DNA from: Caenibius sp. WL
GTDB lineage: Bacteria; Pseudomonadota; Alphaproteobacteria; Sphingomonadales; Sphingomonadaceae
Direction of reading: 5' to 3'
NCBI RefSeq assembly: GCF_019803445.1
Contig: NZ_CP081844.1
Coordinates: 3,174,501-3,238,500 of the forward strand
Length of the DNA stretch: 64,000 nt
Of the stretch, positions 47,540 to 56,280 are shown piece by piece. Each line of letters starts with the position of its first letter. The first letter of the stretch is position 1. A program made the translations under genes and the position numbers. The notes beneath the pieces are model-generated. The model searched no databases and was not told the origin of the DNA. It was given only the letters and a program-made list of their open reading frames with translations.

Positions 47540-48592
47540 TCAGTTGAGCGAGGCGATATCGATCACGAAGCGGTACTTCACGTCGCCTTTCACCATACGC
47601 TGATAAGCCTGGTTGATATCGGCCATGTCGATCAGCTCGATATCCGCCGTCAGATTGTGATCGCGGCAGAAATCCAGCATTTCCTGCGTTTCGGCGATCC
47701 CGCCGATCAGAGAGCCGGCAATCGCCTTGCGCCCGAACACCAGATTGCCGACCGAAGGCGACTTGTGCGCTTCGGGCGGAACACCGACCAGCACCATCGT
47801 TCCGTCACGCTTCAGAGCGGTGATGAACGGATCGAGATCGTGCGGCGCGGCCACGGTGTTGAGAATGAAATCGAACGTCCCGGCCTGTGCCGCCATCTGT
47901 TCCGCATCGCGCGAATTTACGACATGGCTGGCGCCCAGACGCACGGCATCGTCACGCTTGTTGGGGGAGGTGGTGAACACCGTCACTTCCGCGCCCAGCG
48001 CCGCGGCGATCTTCACGCCCATATGGCCGAGCCCGCCCAGGCCGACCACGCCGACTTTCTGCCCCGGCCCCACTTTCCAGTGGCGCAACGGCGAATAGGT
48101 GGTGATCCCGGCGCAGAGCAGCGGGGCGACGCCCGCCAGATCCTTCTCGTCATGGCCAACGGCGAGAACGAAATCCTCGTCCACCACGATGGCATCGGAA
48201 TAGCCGCCGAAAGTATGGCCGCCCGAATGCTTGTCATACGCATTGTACGTGCCGACGAAGCCGGAACCGGTGCAATATTGCTCGTCCCCATCTTCGCACG
48301 AGGGGCAGGTGCGGCAACTGTCGACCATGCAGCCGACACCGACCGTATCGCCCACTTTGAAGCGCGAGACGGCGGACCCTGTTTCCACCACTTTGCCGAC
48401 GATTTCATGCCCCGGAACGCAAGGGTAGCGCGTCGTCCCCCATTCGTTCCATGCGGTGTGCACGTCGGAATGGCAGACGCCGGAAAAGAGGATATCCACC
48501 ACCACATCGCGCGGCCCCGGCGCCCGGCGCTCGATCGCCATCGGGGCAAGAGTCTGGTCGGCGGCCTGATTGCCGTATGCCTTGGTTTTCAT
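47540..48592 (-). CDS. Zinc-dependent alcohol/aldehyde reductase (YahK/cinnamyl-alcohol-dehydrogenase type)
   Basis: The 350-aa MDR-family enzyme has the catalytic zinc site (Cys40 in SGVCHSDVH, GHE at 61-63), the structural zinc cysteines (93, 96, 99 and 107 in a C-x2-C-x2-C-x7-C pattern) and the nucleotide loop GLGGLGHMGV. It is closest to the YahK/YjgB broad-range NADPH aldehyde reductases, judging from the CAGITTYSPLRHWKVGPG segment. The substrate is not known. A palindrome with direct repeats (48668-48697) lies about 80 bases upstream. The gene is monocistronic. Confidence 0.92.
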   Translation of the reverse strand: MKTKAYGNQAADQTLAPMAIERRAPGPRDVVVDILFSGVCHSDVHTAWNEWGTTRYPCVPGHEIVGKVVETGSAVSRFKVGDTVGVGCMVDSCRTCPSCEDGDEQYCTGSGFVGTYNAYDKHSGGHTFGGYSDAIVVDEDFVLAVGHDEKDLAGVAPLLCAGITTYSPLRHWKVGPGQKVGVVGLGGLGHMGVKIAAALGAEVTVFTTSPNKRDDAVRLGASHVVNSRDAEQMAAQAGTFDFILNTVAAPHDLDPFITALKRDGTMVLVGVPPEAHKSPSVGNLVFGRKAIAGSLIGGIAETQEMLDFCRDHNLTADIELIDMADINQAYQRMVKGDVKYRFVIDIASLN

Positions 48593-48667
48593 GGAATGGG
48601 GTCCTCTCGGCTATGCTTGTCTTTCGCGCGCTTCTAATCCGTGATCGGGCAAAGGTGAAGCGGGCGG

Positions 48668-48697
48668 GGCAACAAATAGTTGCCTGCCTCAACAAAT
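48668..48697. promoter_or_regulatory. Possible operator upstream of the alcohol dehydrogenase
   Basis: GGCAAC-AAATA-GTTGCC (48668-48684) is a perfect 6-base inverted repeat, and CAACAAAT occurs twice, at 48670 and 48690, 20 bases apart. The 159-base gap between the dehydrogenase and the HerA gene contains no gene. The position fits a regulator-binding site, but no regulator gene is adjacent. Confidence 0.4.
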
Positions 48698-48751
48698 TGA
48701 CAGCTTCACGAAAGCCGATGCGGCGATCGTGCGGCGCATTTCCCTGGCCGG

Positions 48752-50479
48752 TCAGCGCCCCTGCGCGCGCCAGCGGGCCACCGTGCGCTGCACGGCAGCC
48801 GCATCGTCATCGCCCGTTTCGGCCCACAGGCTGACGAACGAAGGATCGGCCGACGCCGGGCGCAGGCTTTCTTCCAGATCGTCGAAACTGACACGCACCG
48901 GAACGGAAACCCCCTCCCCGCAAATGATACATTCGCGGTTGCGCAGCGCCGGTATCACATCGAGGAACCCGCGCGCGCCTTCGGGCATCGCCGCTTTGAC
49001 GAATTGCTGGTCGCGGTCATTGTTCAGACGCATGGCGATGATCGTGCCGCATTGCGACAGGACGCCTTCGGCAAGATCGGAGGGGCGCTGCGTGATCAGC
49101 CCCAGCGATACGCCGTACTTGCGCCCTTCCTTGGCGATGCGGGACAGGATGCGCCCCACAGAAGACCCATCGGCGTTCCGTTCGTTGGGCACGTACCGGT
49201 GCGCTTCTTCGCAGACCAGCAGGATCGGCCGGGTTCGTTCCTCGCGGCTCCAGATCGCAAAATCGAACACTAGCCGGCTGAGCACCGCGACCACGGTCGC
49301 GGTCACTTCGGAGGGGACCCCGGAAACATCGATGATCGCGATCGGCTTGCCATCGGCGGGCATACGGAAAATGCGCCCGATGAAATCGGCCATGGTGTCG
49401 CTCACCAGCATGCCCGAAAACATGAACTGATAGCGCGGATCGCCCCTGATCTCATCGATCTTGCCCTTGATCCGCTGATAGGGGGCGCTGGACGTCGCCT
49501 TGTCGAGCTTGCCCATTTCCAGTTGCAGAATGCCGGTCAGGTCCGACAGCAGATAGGGCACCGGCGTATCGACCGTGATCTTGCCCGGCTGATCCGCCTT
49601 GCGATGCTTCGTGCGCGCCTGCAACAGGCATCGGGCGAGGATATCGGCATCTTCCTGCCGGTCATGGCCGGTGGAAGTCAGGAACACTTCGCAATGTTCC
49701 TCGAAATTCATCAACCAGTAGGGCAGTTGCAGATTGCCGACATTGAGCAATATCCCGTTGGCGCCGAAAGCGCTGGCATATTCGCCGTGCGGGTCGATCA
49801 TCAGGATATGGCCGTTGGGGGCGGCGTTGCAAATACGGTGCAGGAGCAGCGCAGCGGCGGTGGATTTACCCGTGCCGGTGGAACCCAGCAGCGCGAAATG
49901 CTTGCCCAGCATGGCATCGATCTGCACCCCCGCGCGAATATCGTCGGTCGGGAAGACGGTGCCGATCTGCACCGTGGAACTGTGGTCGCTGGCATAGACC
50001 TGCCGCAGATCCTCATGCGTGGCGGGATAGACCAGCGCGCCGGGAATGGGATAGCGCGTCACCCCGCGGCGGAATGTGTGAAGCCGCCCGCTGACGCGAT
50101 CCTCCGCCCCTTCGCCAAGAAAGTCGATCCCGGCAATGATCCCATCGGGATTGCGCCCGTCGCGCTTCTGGGTGCGCACGTTGGCCACCAGCCAGCCATC
50201 GCCCGCCCTGATCTTGATCTGGCTGCCCACCTGCCCGGCAAGGGCAATGGACGGATCGAGATCGGTGGCGCATGCCTGCAACCGATCGCTGTCAAGCGCG
50301 ATGTGCGAAGACGATCCGGCGATTTCCAGCACCACACCGATGGGCTGCGCCGCGTTCGCGCTGGCCGGGCTGGAAGCGGCAGGTTGCGCCGCCACGGGTT
50401 CGCGCGGTGCGATCACCGTTGCACTCTCAGGTTCCGATTGCTGTGCCCATGCCCGCTGGCTGTTGCCGATCTCATCCAT
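48752..50479 (-). CDS. HerA-type ATPase (DUF87 family)
   Basis: The 575-aa product belongs to the HerA/FtsK-like ATPase group. It has a Ser/Ala/Pro-rich N-terminus (1-45), an N-terminal beta-barrel (HAS-barrel-like, about 45-150), Walker A LLGSTGTGKSTAAALLL (GKS 204-206), MIDPHGEYASAFG, Walker B PILLVCEEAHRYVP, and the arginine-rich RILSRIAKEGRKYGVSLGLI segment. Archaeal and bacterial HerA proteins act in DNA-end processing with NurA or in anti-phage systems; here no nuclease partner is adjacent, so the role is open. This stand-alone form is common in alphaproteobacteria. Confidence 0.88.
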   Translation of the reverse strand: MDEIGNSQRAWAQQSEPESATVIAPREPVAAQPAASSPASANAAQPIGVVLEIAGSSSHIALDSDRLQACATDLDPSIALAGQVGSQIKIRAGDGWLVANVRTQKRDGRNPDGIIAGIDFLGEGAEDRVSGRLHTFRRGVTRYPIPGALVYPATHEDLRQVYASDHSSTVQIGTVFPTDDIRAGVQIDAMLGKHFALLGSTGTGKSTAAALLLHRICNAAPNGHILMIDPHGEYASAFGANGILLNVGNLQLPYWLMNFEEHCEVFLTSTGHDRQEDADILARCLLQARTKHRKADQPGKITVDTPVPYLLSDLTGILQLEMGKLDKATSSAPYQRIKGKIDEIRGDPRYQFMFSGMLVSDTMADFIGRIFRMPADGKPIAIIDVSGVPSEVTATVVAVLSRLVFDFAIWSREERTRPILLVCEEAHRYVPNERNADGSSVGRILSRIAKEGRKYGVSLGLITQRPSDLAEGVLSQCGTIIAMRLNNDRDQQFVKAAMPEGARGFLDVIPALRNRECIICGEGVSVPVRVSFDDLEESLRPASADPSFVSLWAETGDDDAAAVQRTVARWRAQGR

Positions 50480-50557
50480 CGTTTGCCCGAATGCCCCCTT
50501 TTTTCGAGGACACCGCCCTACCGGGCGCTGGTTAAGATCGCGTCAATGCGCGTTTTC

Positions 50558-50573
50558 CCCGCGTGAGCGCGGG
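50558..50573. repeat. Perfect GC-rich hairpin between the HerA and TIGR02186 genes
   Basis: CCCGCG pairs with CGCGGG around TGAG. On the minus strand it is followed by GAAAAC, not T residues, so it is not a classical terminator for the genes on that strand; it lies 15 bases before the end of the next CDS upstream of HerA. The sequence GTTTTCCCCGCGTGAGCG resembles half of a type I-E CRISPR repeat, but only one copy exists. Confidence 0.5.
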
Positions 50574-50580
50574 CAACGGA

Positions 50581-51333
50581 TCAGATCAGCGCGAACAGGC
50601 GCCCCGCCAGCCAGCCCATGCCGACCGACACCGACACCACCAGCAAGCCATAAAGCAGCGAATTCTGATCGGCGAACACGGCAACGAAACGTTCGAAGCC
50701 GATCTTGCGCACTTCCACCCGCGCGGTGGCGGAAGCGATCACCCGCCCCTTGGTGATGGCGAAAGTTTCCGCCGTATAGGTGCCGGTCTGCACGCTGGAC
50801 GGCAGCGAAATACGCGCCTGATACAGCACCTGTTCGCTGATCGTCACGCCATTCGGATCTTCGCTGTAGAGCCCTTCGCGCCGCCGCAGATCGACCAGAC
50901 CAGCCGAAAAACGCGCCTGTTCAGCGGGATCGATCGCGCCGATGGGCGACAGTTGCAGCCAGTCCAGCCCCAGTTCGTAAATCGCGGCCGTGCGATCATC
51001 GACGATCTGACCGATCGGGCGCGAAGATGCCACGGCGAAGAACGACGGGGCGGAGCGCAAGGCAGTGCTGTCGGCATTGATCCAGATTCCGGCGATTTTC
51101 TGCTTTTCGCGCAGGCGCACCGCCTGTGTCGGCCCTTTCAGCACCACCACGATATCGTAATCGCGCCCGGCGCGCGTGCCCGTGGGATCGAGAATCGCGC
51201 CGAACAGCAGCAGTTCCGTCCCGGTGAAGCCCTGCCGCACCTGAATCTCGTGCTGCGACACTTCGGGCACGAGAATCGGGTCCCTCGCCCCGCCCAGCAG
51301 AAGCAAGGCGATCAGGGCGAACAGCGCCTTCAC
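50581..51333 (-). CDS. TIGR02186-family transmembrane protein
   Basis: The 250-aa product has a signal peptide (about 1-16), a periplasmic beta-rich domain, and one C-terminal membrane helix (LLYGLLVVSVSVGMGWLAG, about 226-244). Matching features are the N-terminal LVPEVSQHEIQVRQGFTGTE and the FGAILDPTGTRAGRDYDIVV segments. The family is found in alphaproteobacteria next to a TauE/SafE permease, exactly as here (four-base overlap with the gene at 51330). Its biochemical function is unknown; a role with the permease is inferred from the pairing. Confidence 0.88.
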   Translation of the reverse strand: MKALFALIALLLLGGARDPILVPEVSQHEIQVRQGFTGTELLLFGAILDPTGTRAGRDYDIVVVLKGPTQAVRLREKQKIAGIWINADSTALRSAPSFFAVASSRPIGQIVDDRTAAIYELGLDWLQLSPIGAIDPAEQARFSAGLVDLRRREGLYSEDPNGVTISEQVLYQARISLPSSVQTGTYTAETFAITKGRVIASATARVEVRKIGFERFVAVFADQNSLLYGLLVVSVSVGMGWLAGRLFALI

Positions 51334-52244
51334 AGCGGCATTACCGAGTAGATTTCGCTCGGCCGGAAACCGAGCCCGAACGCCATGCGCAGCGCCATCG
51401 CCAGCACGATCACCGCCAGAATAAACCGCAGTTTCTGCGGCTGGACCTTGCCCGCCAACTGGGTGCCGATCTGCGCCCCGGTGACCGAGCCAAGCAGTAG
51501 CAGCCCGGCCAGCACGATATCCACCGCCTTGGTCGTCAGCGAATGCATCATCGTCGATGCCATGGTCACGAACAGGATCTGGAACAGCGATGTGCCGACC
51601 ACGACATTCGCGCTCATCCCCAGGATATACAGCATCGCGGGAACGAGGATGAACCCGCCGCCAACCCCCATCAGCATCGTCAGGATGCCGACGCCGATAC
51701 CGATCAGCAGCGGCGCCAGTGGGGAAATGTACAGGCCCGAACGATAGAAGCGCCAGCGCAGAGGCAGGCTGGCCACAATCGGATGGTGCCGCCGCTTGCG
51801 TGGCTGGGGCGCCGCCCCGCCGCGCGTCGCCCGGATTGCCTGATAGCTTTCATGCCCCATCAGCCCGCCGATCGTGCCCAGCAGCACGACATAGAGGATG
51901 TTGATGACCGTATCGATCTGGCCGATGGATTCGAGGAAACGGAACAGCAGGCCACCGAGCCCGGAACCGAGCACCCCGCCCGCCACCATGACGAGGCCCA
52001 TGTGATAATCGACCCCGCCCCGCTTGGTATAGGCGAACACACCCGATACGCTGGCCCCGGTCACCTGGCTGGCGGCTGAAGCGGCCGCGACCGTGGGCGG
52101 AATCCCGTAGAAAATCAGCAACGGCGTGGTCAGGAATCCGCCCCCCACGCCGAACAGGCCGGAGAGTATCCCGGTGATCGCCCCCAATGCGACAATCACC
52201 AGCCCATTGACCGAGAGATTGGCGATAGGGAGGTACACATCCAT
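51330..52244 (-). CDS. TSUP-family (TauE/SafE) anion permease
   Basis: The 304-aa product has eight or more hydrophobic segments and the duplicated TSUP motifs: ITGILSGLFGVGGGFLTTPL (about 22-41) and, in the second half, IGVGIGILTMLMGVGGGFIL (about 188-207). TSUP proteins move sulfite, sulfoacetate, taurine-derived or related anions. The substrate is not readable. It is co-encoded with the TIGR02186 protein by a four-base overlap and starts about 50 bases from the end of the NfrA-like gene. Confidence 0.92.
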   Translation of the reverse strand: MDVYLPIANLSVNGLVIVALGAITGILSGLFGVGGGFLTTPLLIFYGIPPTVAAASAASQVTGASVSGVFAYTKRGGVDYHMGLVMVAGGVLGSGLGGLLFRFLESIGQIDTVINILYVVLLGTIGGLMGHESYQAIRATRGGAAPQPRKRRHHPIVASLPLRWRFYRSGLYISPLAPLLIGIGVGILTMLMGVGGGFILVPAMLYILGMSANVVVGTSLFQILFVTMASTMMHSLTTKAVDIVLAGLLLLGSVTGAQIGTQLAGKVQPQKLRFILAVIVLAMALRMAFGLGFRPSEIYSVMPL

Positions 52245-52293
52245 GACAGATAATGACCTAAACCACCGCCGCGGCAGTTGAAAGCGTCTCCAA

Positions 52294-53526
52294 TCAGAAA
52301 CCCGCTGAAATAGTCAGCGCCGGGCCGGATTCGGGCTGCGCATCGCCCATCAGGCGAAAACGCCAGTCCACCGAAACGCGCGAAGGCGTTCCCCAGATGT
52401 CGACCATGGCACTGGCGCTGGGCCCAATATCGAGCCGGGAGGCCCCCTTCTGCGCCCCGCCCCATATTCCGCCCCCGATTCGCAGCCGGGTATCGCCCAT
52501 GTCCAGCAGCGGCCGGTCGCCCCGTATCTGCCCGTCGACAAAGCCGGTCTTGAACGCCCCGCCAACATACCCCGCCTGAGCATAGGCTTCACCGGTAAAG
52601 CCGAGCGGCAGAGCGAACGGCGGCAGTTCGGTATAGGCCAGCGCCGCCGGGCGGAAACTCTTGCGGCCACTGGCGCTGCGAAAGCCCCGCGCTTCGGCGG
52701 CAAGAGTGATCGGGATCGCGGGAACGGGCCGCGCTCCCACGCCAAGCGCGATCTCGCTTTCGCGAACCGCGCCCAGCGCCGCGCTCGCCCGCAGATAGGC
52801 CAGCGGGCGGTGGCCGCTCGACGGGGCAATCCGATAGCGCAGCACCGCGCCCGCCTGGCTGCCGCCATAGACCGGCCGCCCCGACGCAAGCGGAATGGCC
52901 GACTCCTTGCGCGCCAGCATCCACATATCGGCCGACCAGCGATCCACCCGGCCTTCCGCCAGCCCCGGAGACAGCGGAACCGGCGCGGGCGCATCGGGCG
53001 CACTCTGCCCGCCGAGCGCGGCCAAAGGCGGCAGGCCCGGGGGAAGCGCCCCGTTCCAGCCGCCATAACCCGCCACCGGAACTGGCAAGGCAGGCATCGC
53101 AGGTATCGCCTGAGCCATGCCCACCGGTGCCGGTGCAGGATAGTACACAGGAAACGCGACCGGGCGTGGTGCGCCGTAACCGGGATCATCCAGCAGCGCA
53201 TAAGCCAGACGCAGCGCGGCGCGCAGGTCCGCCGTGCGGGCCATCGCCGCGCTTTCGCCAGCATCGAATGCGGATGGCCCGCCCGGACCTTCCCAACCGC
53301 CAAATCCCGCCGGAGTGACCGGCCCGCGAGCGAATCCCGCCGCCCGCACGGGCGGCTTAGCCCCGCCCCACGCCAGACGGCTGGCAGGGGGCATCTCCAT
53401 CGCGCCGGCGGGCGCCGTGCTCCATTCCGGCGGCGCCCAGGTGAACGCGCGCAGGACCGCCCAGCCCGCAACCACCAGCAACAACATATGCAGCGGCCTG
53501 CCGCGCAAAGGGGCCCGCACGGTCAC
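52294..53526 (-). CDS. NfrA-like outer-membrane protein (C-terminal barrel domain only)
   Basis: The 410-aa product is made of a basic N-terminus, one hydrophobic segment (MLLLVVAGWAVLRAFTW, about 14-30), a Pro/Ala/Gly-rich region (about 30-195), and a beta-rich C-terminus (about 200-410) that ends in phenylalanine (GPALTISAGF). The C-terminal part (YGGSQAGAVLRYRIAP, YAQAGYVGGAFKTGFVDGQI, LRIGGGIWGGAQKGASRLDI) matches what I know of the NfrA C-terminal domain. E. coli NfrA is about 990 aa with TPRs before the barrel; these are missing. The GTG start at 53526 overlaps the stop of the NfrB-like gene (GTGA). Export of a glycan made by its partner is the inferred role. Confidence 0.7.
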   Translation of the reverse strand: MTVRAPLRGRPLHMLLLVVAGWAVLRAFTWAPPEWSTAPAGAMEMPPASRLAWGGAKPPVRAAGFARGPVTPAGFGGWEGPGGPSAFDAGESAAMARTADLRAALRLAYALLDDPGYGAPRPVAFPVYYPAPAPVGMAQAIPAMPALPVPVAGYGGWNGALPPGLPPLAALGGQSAPDAPAPVPLSPGLAEGRVDRWSADMWMLARKESAIPLASGRPVYGGSQAGAVLRYRIAPSSGHRPLAYLRASAALGAVRESEIALGVGARPVPAIPITLAAEARGFRSASGRKSFRPAALAYTELPPFALPLGFTGEAYAQAGYVGGAFKTGFVDGQIRGDRPLLDMGDTRLRIGGGIWGGAQKGASRLDIGPSASAMVDIWGTPSRVSVDWRFRLMGDAQPESGPALTISAGF

Positions 53527-54935
53527 GATGCGGCCTCCTTCCGGCGCAGCATCGAGGGATGCAGGCGATGCACCGTCTTTTCCCACGTCGGCGGTTCCCC
53601 CTTGAGCGTGCGCCAGTAGGCAAACACCGCCCGCCGCCCGGCAAAGATCGCGATCGCATTGGAAACCGGAATCCGCAGCACTGCCAACACGCCTTCCAGC
53701 GCGCCATATTCACGCCAGGAGAAAACACAGCGCCAGCACACCCGCCAGAAGAACGCGATCAGGTTGAGCCCCAGCAGCAGTTGCACCACCGGGCCGGGTT
53801 GCGGCAGGACCAGCAGCCCCATGGCATTGCCCAACCACAGCACACCCGAAAGAATGATGCAGAGATAGGCCACCGCCAGCACCAGGGCGGTCAGCGGCCC
53901 GCGCCGGTCGCGCAGGCGCATCCAGCGTTCGCTGAGCCCGCCTTCCCAGCCCATCCGGTCCCAGCCCTGAAAGGCGATGCCGTGAATCCACCGGGTCTTC
54001 TGCCGCACCGCTTCCGCGAAATGGGCGGGAAAGCAGGCCCGCGTCGCCACCAGCCGGCCATCGTCCCCACGCAGGCGCAGGAACCGCGAGCGGCCACCGA
54101 TTTCGGCGATCTTGAGGCCCAGTTCGTAATCTTCGGTCAGGCTCTGGCTGGCGAAAGGCGTGCTGTTTGCGCCGCCGTTGCGCCCCGCCACCCGTTCCAG
54201 CGCGCCACGCGCGAAAGCGCAACCGACCCCGGCGGCGGGCAGGCCCGCCTCCAGCGCCCCACGCACCACCATGGCCTTGCCATGCGCCTCGGCGAATTCG
54301 TCGCAATAATGGCCCGCGATCCAGATCGAGCCCGCTTGCGGTTCGGGCAGGACCGGCATCTGCACGAAGTCGCAATCGTCCATCGCCCGGTCCAGCAGCG
54401 CGAGAGCCGCCGGATCGACCATGTCTTCCGCATCGTGGAGCAGGATCATGCGGGCGGGCGTCCCCATCCGCGCTTCGTCTTCGCGCAGCGCGCGATAGAT
54501 GCGGTTGAGGCAATCGGCCTTGCTGCTGGGCCCGGCGCGATCATGGATAACCACCCGCAGGCGCGGATCGCCCCGCGCCGCGCCGATCACCGCCTGCACC
54601 GTTTGCGGATCGTTGCCGTAGCAGCCGACATAGAGCCGCAATTCCGGCTGTGGCCAGGCAGACAGCGTGTGGTGCACCGTGGCGCCGATCACTTCGGCTT
54701 CCCGCCAGGCAGGGATCATCACCGCGGCAATGCCCGCCAGCGGCCGCCCCGTGAACTCGGCGCGGCGAATGCGGGCAGTGCGCAGCCGCCCGCGCAAACG
54801 CCCCCAAAGATAGTGGATATCGACAAGGATATCGTCGAATGCGCCGATCAGAAAAAACGCACCGGCAAACAGCAGTAACTCGTATCCTACAAAGGCCATG
54901 GCCTGTAGGATGGAATAACCCCCCAGAATCGTCAT
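53523..54935 (-). CDS. nfrB: NfrB-like inner-membrane glycosyltransferase (family 2), without MshEN domain
   Basis: The 470-aa product is a processive-type glycosyltransferase with an N-terminal helix (about 15-35), the GT-A domain (about 65-320) and three C-terminal helices (about 340-440). The motifs are AVMIPAWREAEVIGA, GPSSKADCLN (KADC 139-142), LLHDAEDMVD (167-174), SLTEDYELGLK with the catalytic acid, and RQKTRWIHGI with the Q-x-x-R-W motif (312-316). These are the NfrB (phage N4 adsorption protein B) forms. E. coli NfrB is about 745 aa and has a C-terminal c-di-GMP-binding MshEN domain, which is absent here. It is coupled to the NfrA-like gene. Confidence 0.85.
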   Translation of the reverse strand: MTILGGYSILQAMAFVGYELLLFAGAFFLIGAFDDILVDIHYLWGRLRGRLRTARIRRAEFTGRPLAGIAAVMIPAWREAEVIGATVHHTLSAWPQPELRLYVGCYGNDPQTVQAVIGAARGDPRLRVVIHDRAGPSSKADCLNRIYRALREDEARMGTPARMILLHDAEDMVDPAALALLDRAMDDCDFVQMPVLPEPQAGSIWIAGHYCDEFAEAHGKAMVVRGALEAGLPAAGVGCAFARGALERVAGRNGGANSTPFASQSLTEDYELGLKIAEIGGRSRFLRLRGDDGRLVATRACFPAHFAEAVRQKTRWIHGIAFQGWDRMGWEGGLSERWMRLRDRRGPLTALVLAVAYLCIILSGVLWLGNAMGLLVLPQPGPVVQLLLGLNLIAFFWRVCWRCVFSWREYGALEGVLAVLRIPVSNAIAIFAGRRAVFAYWRTLKGEPPTWEKTVHRLHPSMLRRKEAAS

Positions 54936-55027
54936 CGACTACCCCCCTTGGCTGATGACGTGTGATTCCGAAATAAACGAGGCTGGATGGGCTTGCAACG
55001 CGCAACCTATTCCAAAAAGGAGACAAA

Positions 55028-56221
55028 ATGGCTGCCCCGCATTCCCCCCATTCGCTTGTGCCGCACCGGTTGCGCGTGCTCGCCGGGCATGAGGCTTTTG
55101 CCGGGAGCCTGCTGATTCTGGTGGCGGCCCTGGCGATCGCGCTGGCCAATTCCCCGCTGGCGCATGGCTATCACGCGCTGTTCCACGCGCCCTTGCCGTG
55201 GACGCCCATCGCCAAGCTGGGCACGCTGCATCTGTGGATCAACGACGCGCTGATGGCGGTGTTCTTTTTCGTGGTCGGGCTGGAAGTGAAACGGGAAATC
55301 GTCGCCGGGCAACTGGCCGACGCGCGCCAGCGGCGCCTGCCGGTTCTGGCTGCTTTCGCCGGGATGGCGATACCGGCTGCGGTCTATGCCGGCCTTGCCG
55401 GCGGAGATCCGGTGCTGATTCACGGCTGGGCCATTCCCGCCGCCACCGATATCGCGTTCGCTCTCGGCGTGCTCGCACTGGTGGGGCCGCGCGTGCCCGC
55501 CCCGCTGCGCCTGTTCCTGCTGACCGTGGCGATCGTCGACGATATCGGCGCGGTGCTGATTATCGCGGTGTTCTTCACCGGCAGTCTCAAGCTCGGCTGG
55601 CTGGTCATCGCGCTCTGCCTGCTGGCAGTGATGCTGGCGCTTGGCCGGGCGCGCGTCTCCCATGCGGGGCCTTATGCGCTGGCCGCGCTCGCCATGTGGT
55701 ATTGCGTGCTCCATTCGGGGATGCACGCCACGATCGCGGGCGTGGTCGCCGCTCTGGCCATTCCGATGGCAGGCCCCAAACCCGCGCTGCTCGAACGGCT
55801 GGAACATGCCCTGTCGGGTTGGAACACCTATCTGATCGTGCCGCTGTTCGGTTTCGCCAATGCCGGGGTGGCGCTTGCCGGGATCGGGCTGGTGGGGCTG
55901 CTGTCCCCGCTGCCGCTGGCCATCGCCTGCGGCCTCGTGATCGGCAAGCAGATGGGCATTTTCGTGGCCATCTGGGTGGCGGACCGGATCGGCTTCGCCC
56001 GCCGCCCGGCGGGGGCGAGCTGGGCCCAGATCTGGGGCGTGGCGATCCTGTGCGGGATCGGCTTCACGATGAGCCTGTTTATCGCCGCGCTCGCGTTTCC
56101 CGACTATCCGTTGCTGGTGGAAGAAGCCAAGTTGGGCATTCTCGGCGGATCGCTGGTTTCCGCAGTGCTGGGCTACGCCGTGCTGCGGTTCGCCCCCGCT
56201 CCGCAAGCGAACGCCCGATAA
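55028..56221 (+). CDS. nhaA: NhaA, Na+/H+ antiporter
   Basis: NhaA exchanges two protons for one sodium ion, important at alkaline pH and in salt. The 397-aa product has about 12 hydrophobic segments. The paired catalytic aspartates are in VAIVDDIGAVLIIAVFF (Asp-Asp, about 172-173), preceded by WAIPAATDIAFALGVL. The C-terminal half carries ALAGIGLVGLLSPLPLAIAC and GIGFTMSLFIAALAF. A strong ribosome-binding site (AAGGAGACAAAATG) lies before the ATG. It is divergent from the NfrB-like gene. Confidence 0.96.
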   Translation: MAAPHSPHSLVPHRLRVLAGHEAFAGSLLILVAALAIALANSPLAHGYHALFHAPLPWTPIAKLGTLHLWINDALMAVFFFVVGLEVKREIVAGQLADARQRRLPVLAAFAGMAIPAAVYAGLAGGDPVLIHGWAIPAATDIAFALGVLALVGPRVPAPLRLFLLTVAIVDDIGAVLIIAVFFTGSLKLGWLVIALCLLAVMLALGRARVSHAGPYALAALAMWYCVLHSGMHATIAGVVAALAIPMAGPKPALLERLEHALSGWNTYLIVPLFGFANAGVALAGIGLVGLLSPLPLAIACGLVIGKQMGIFVAIWVADRIGFARRPAGASWAQIWGVAILCGIGFTMSLFIAALAFPDYPLLVEEAKLGILGGSLVSAVLGYAVLRFAPAPQANAR

Positions 56222-56260
56222 AGGGCGGGCGGCCCGGCCTTGATGCCGCGCCGCCCTTCA
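56222..56260. terminator. Probable bidirectional terminator between nhaA and gloA
   Basis: Directly after the nhaA stop a GC-rich inverted repeat is seen (GGGCGG with CCGCCC plus GGC/GCC in the inner part), bounded by AA and TT. It lies between convergent genes. Confidence 0.5.
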
Positions 56261-56280
56261 CCCGCCTCGTATCGGGCGCG

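Noticed and set aside
50552-50580. Sequence resembling a type I-E CRISPR repeat
   Set aside because: Only one unit exists, its 3' half does not match, and no further repeats, spacers or cas genes are nearby; it is a simple hairpin.
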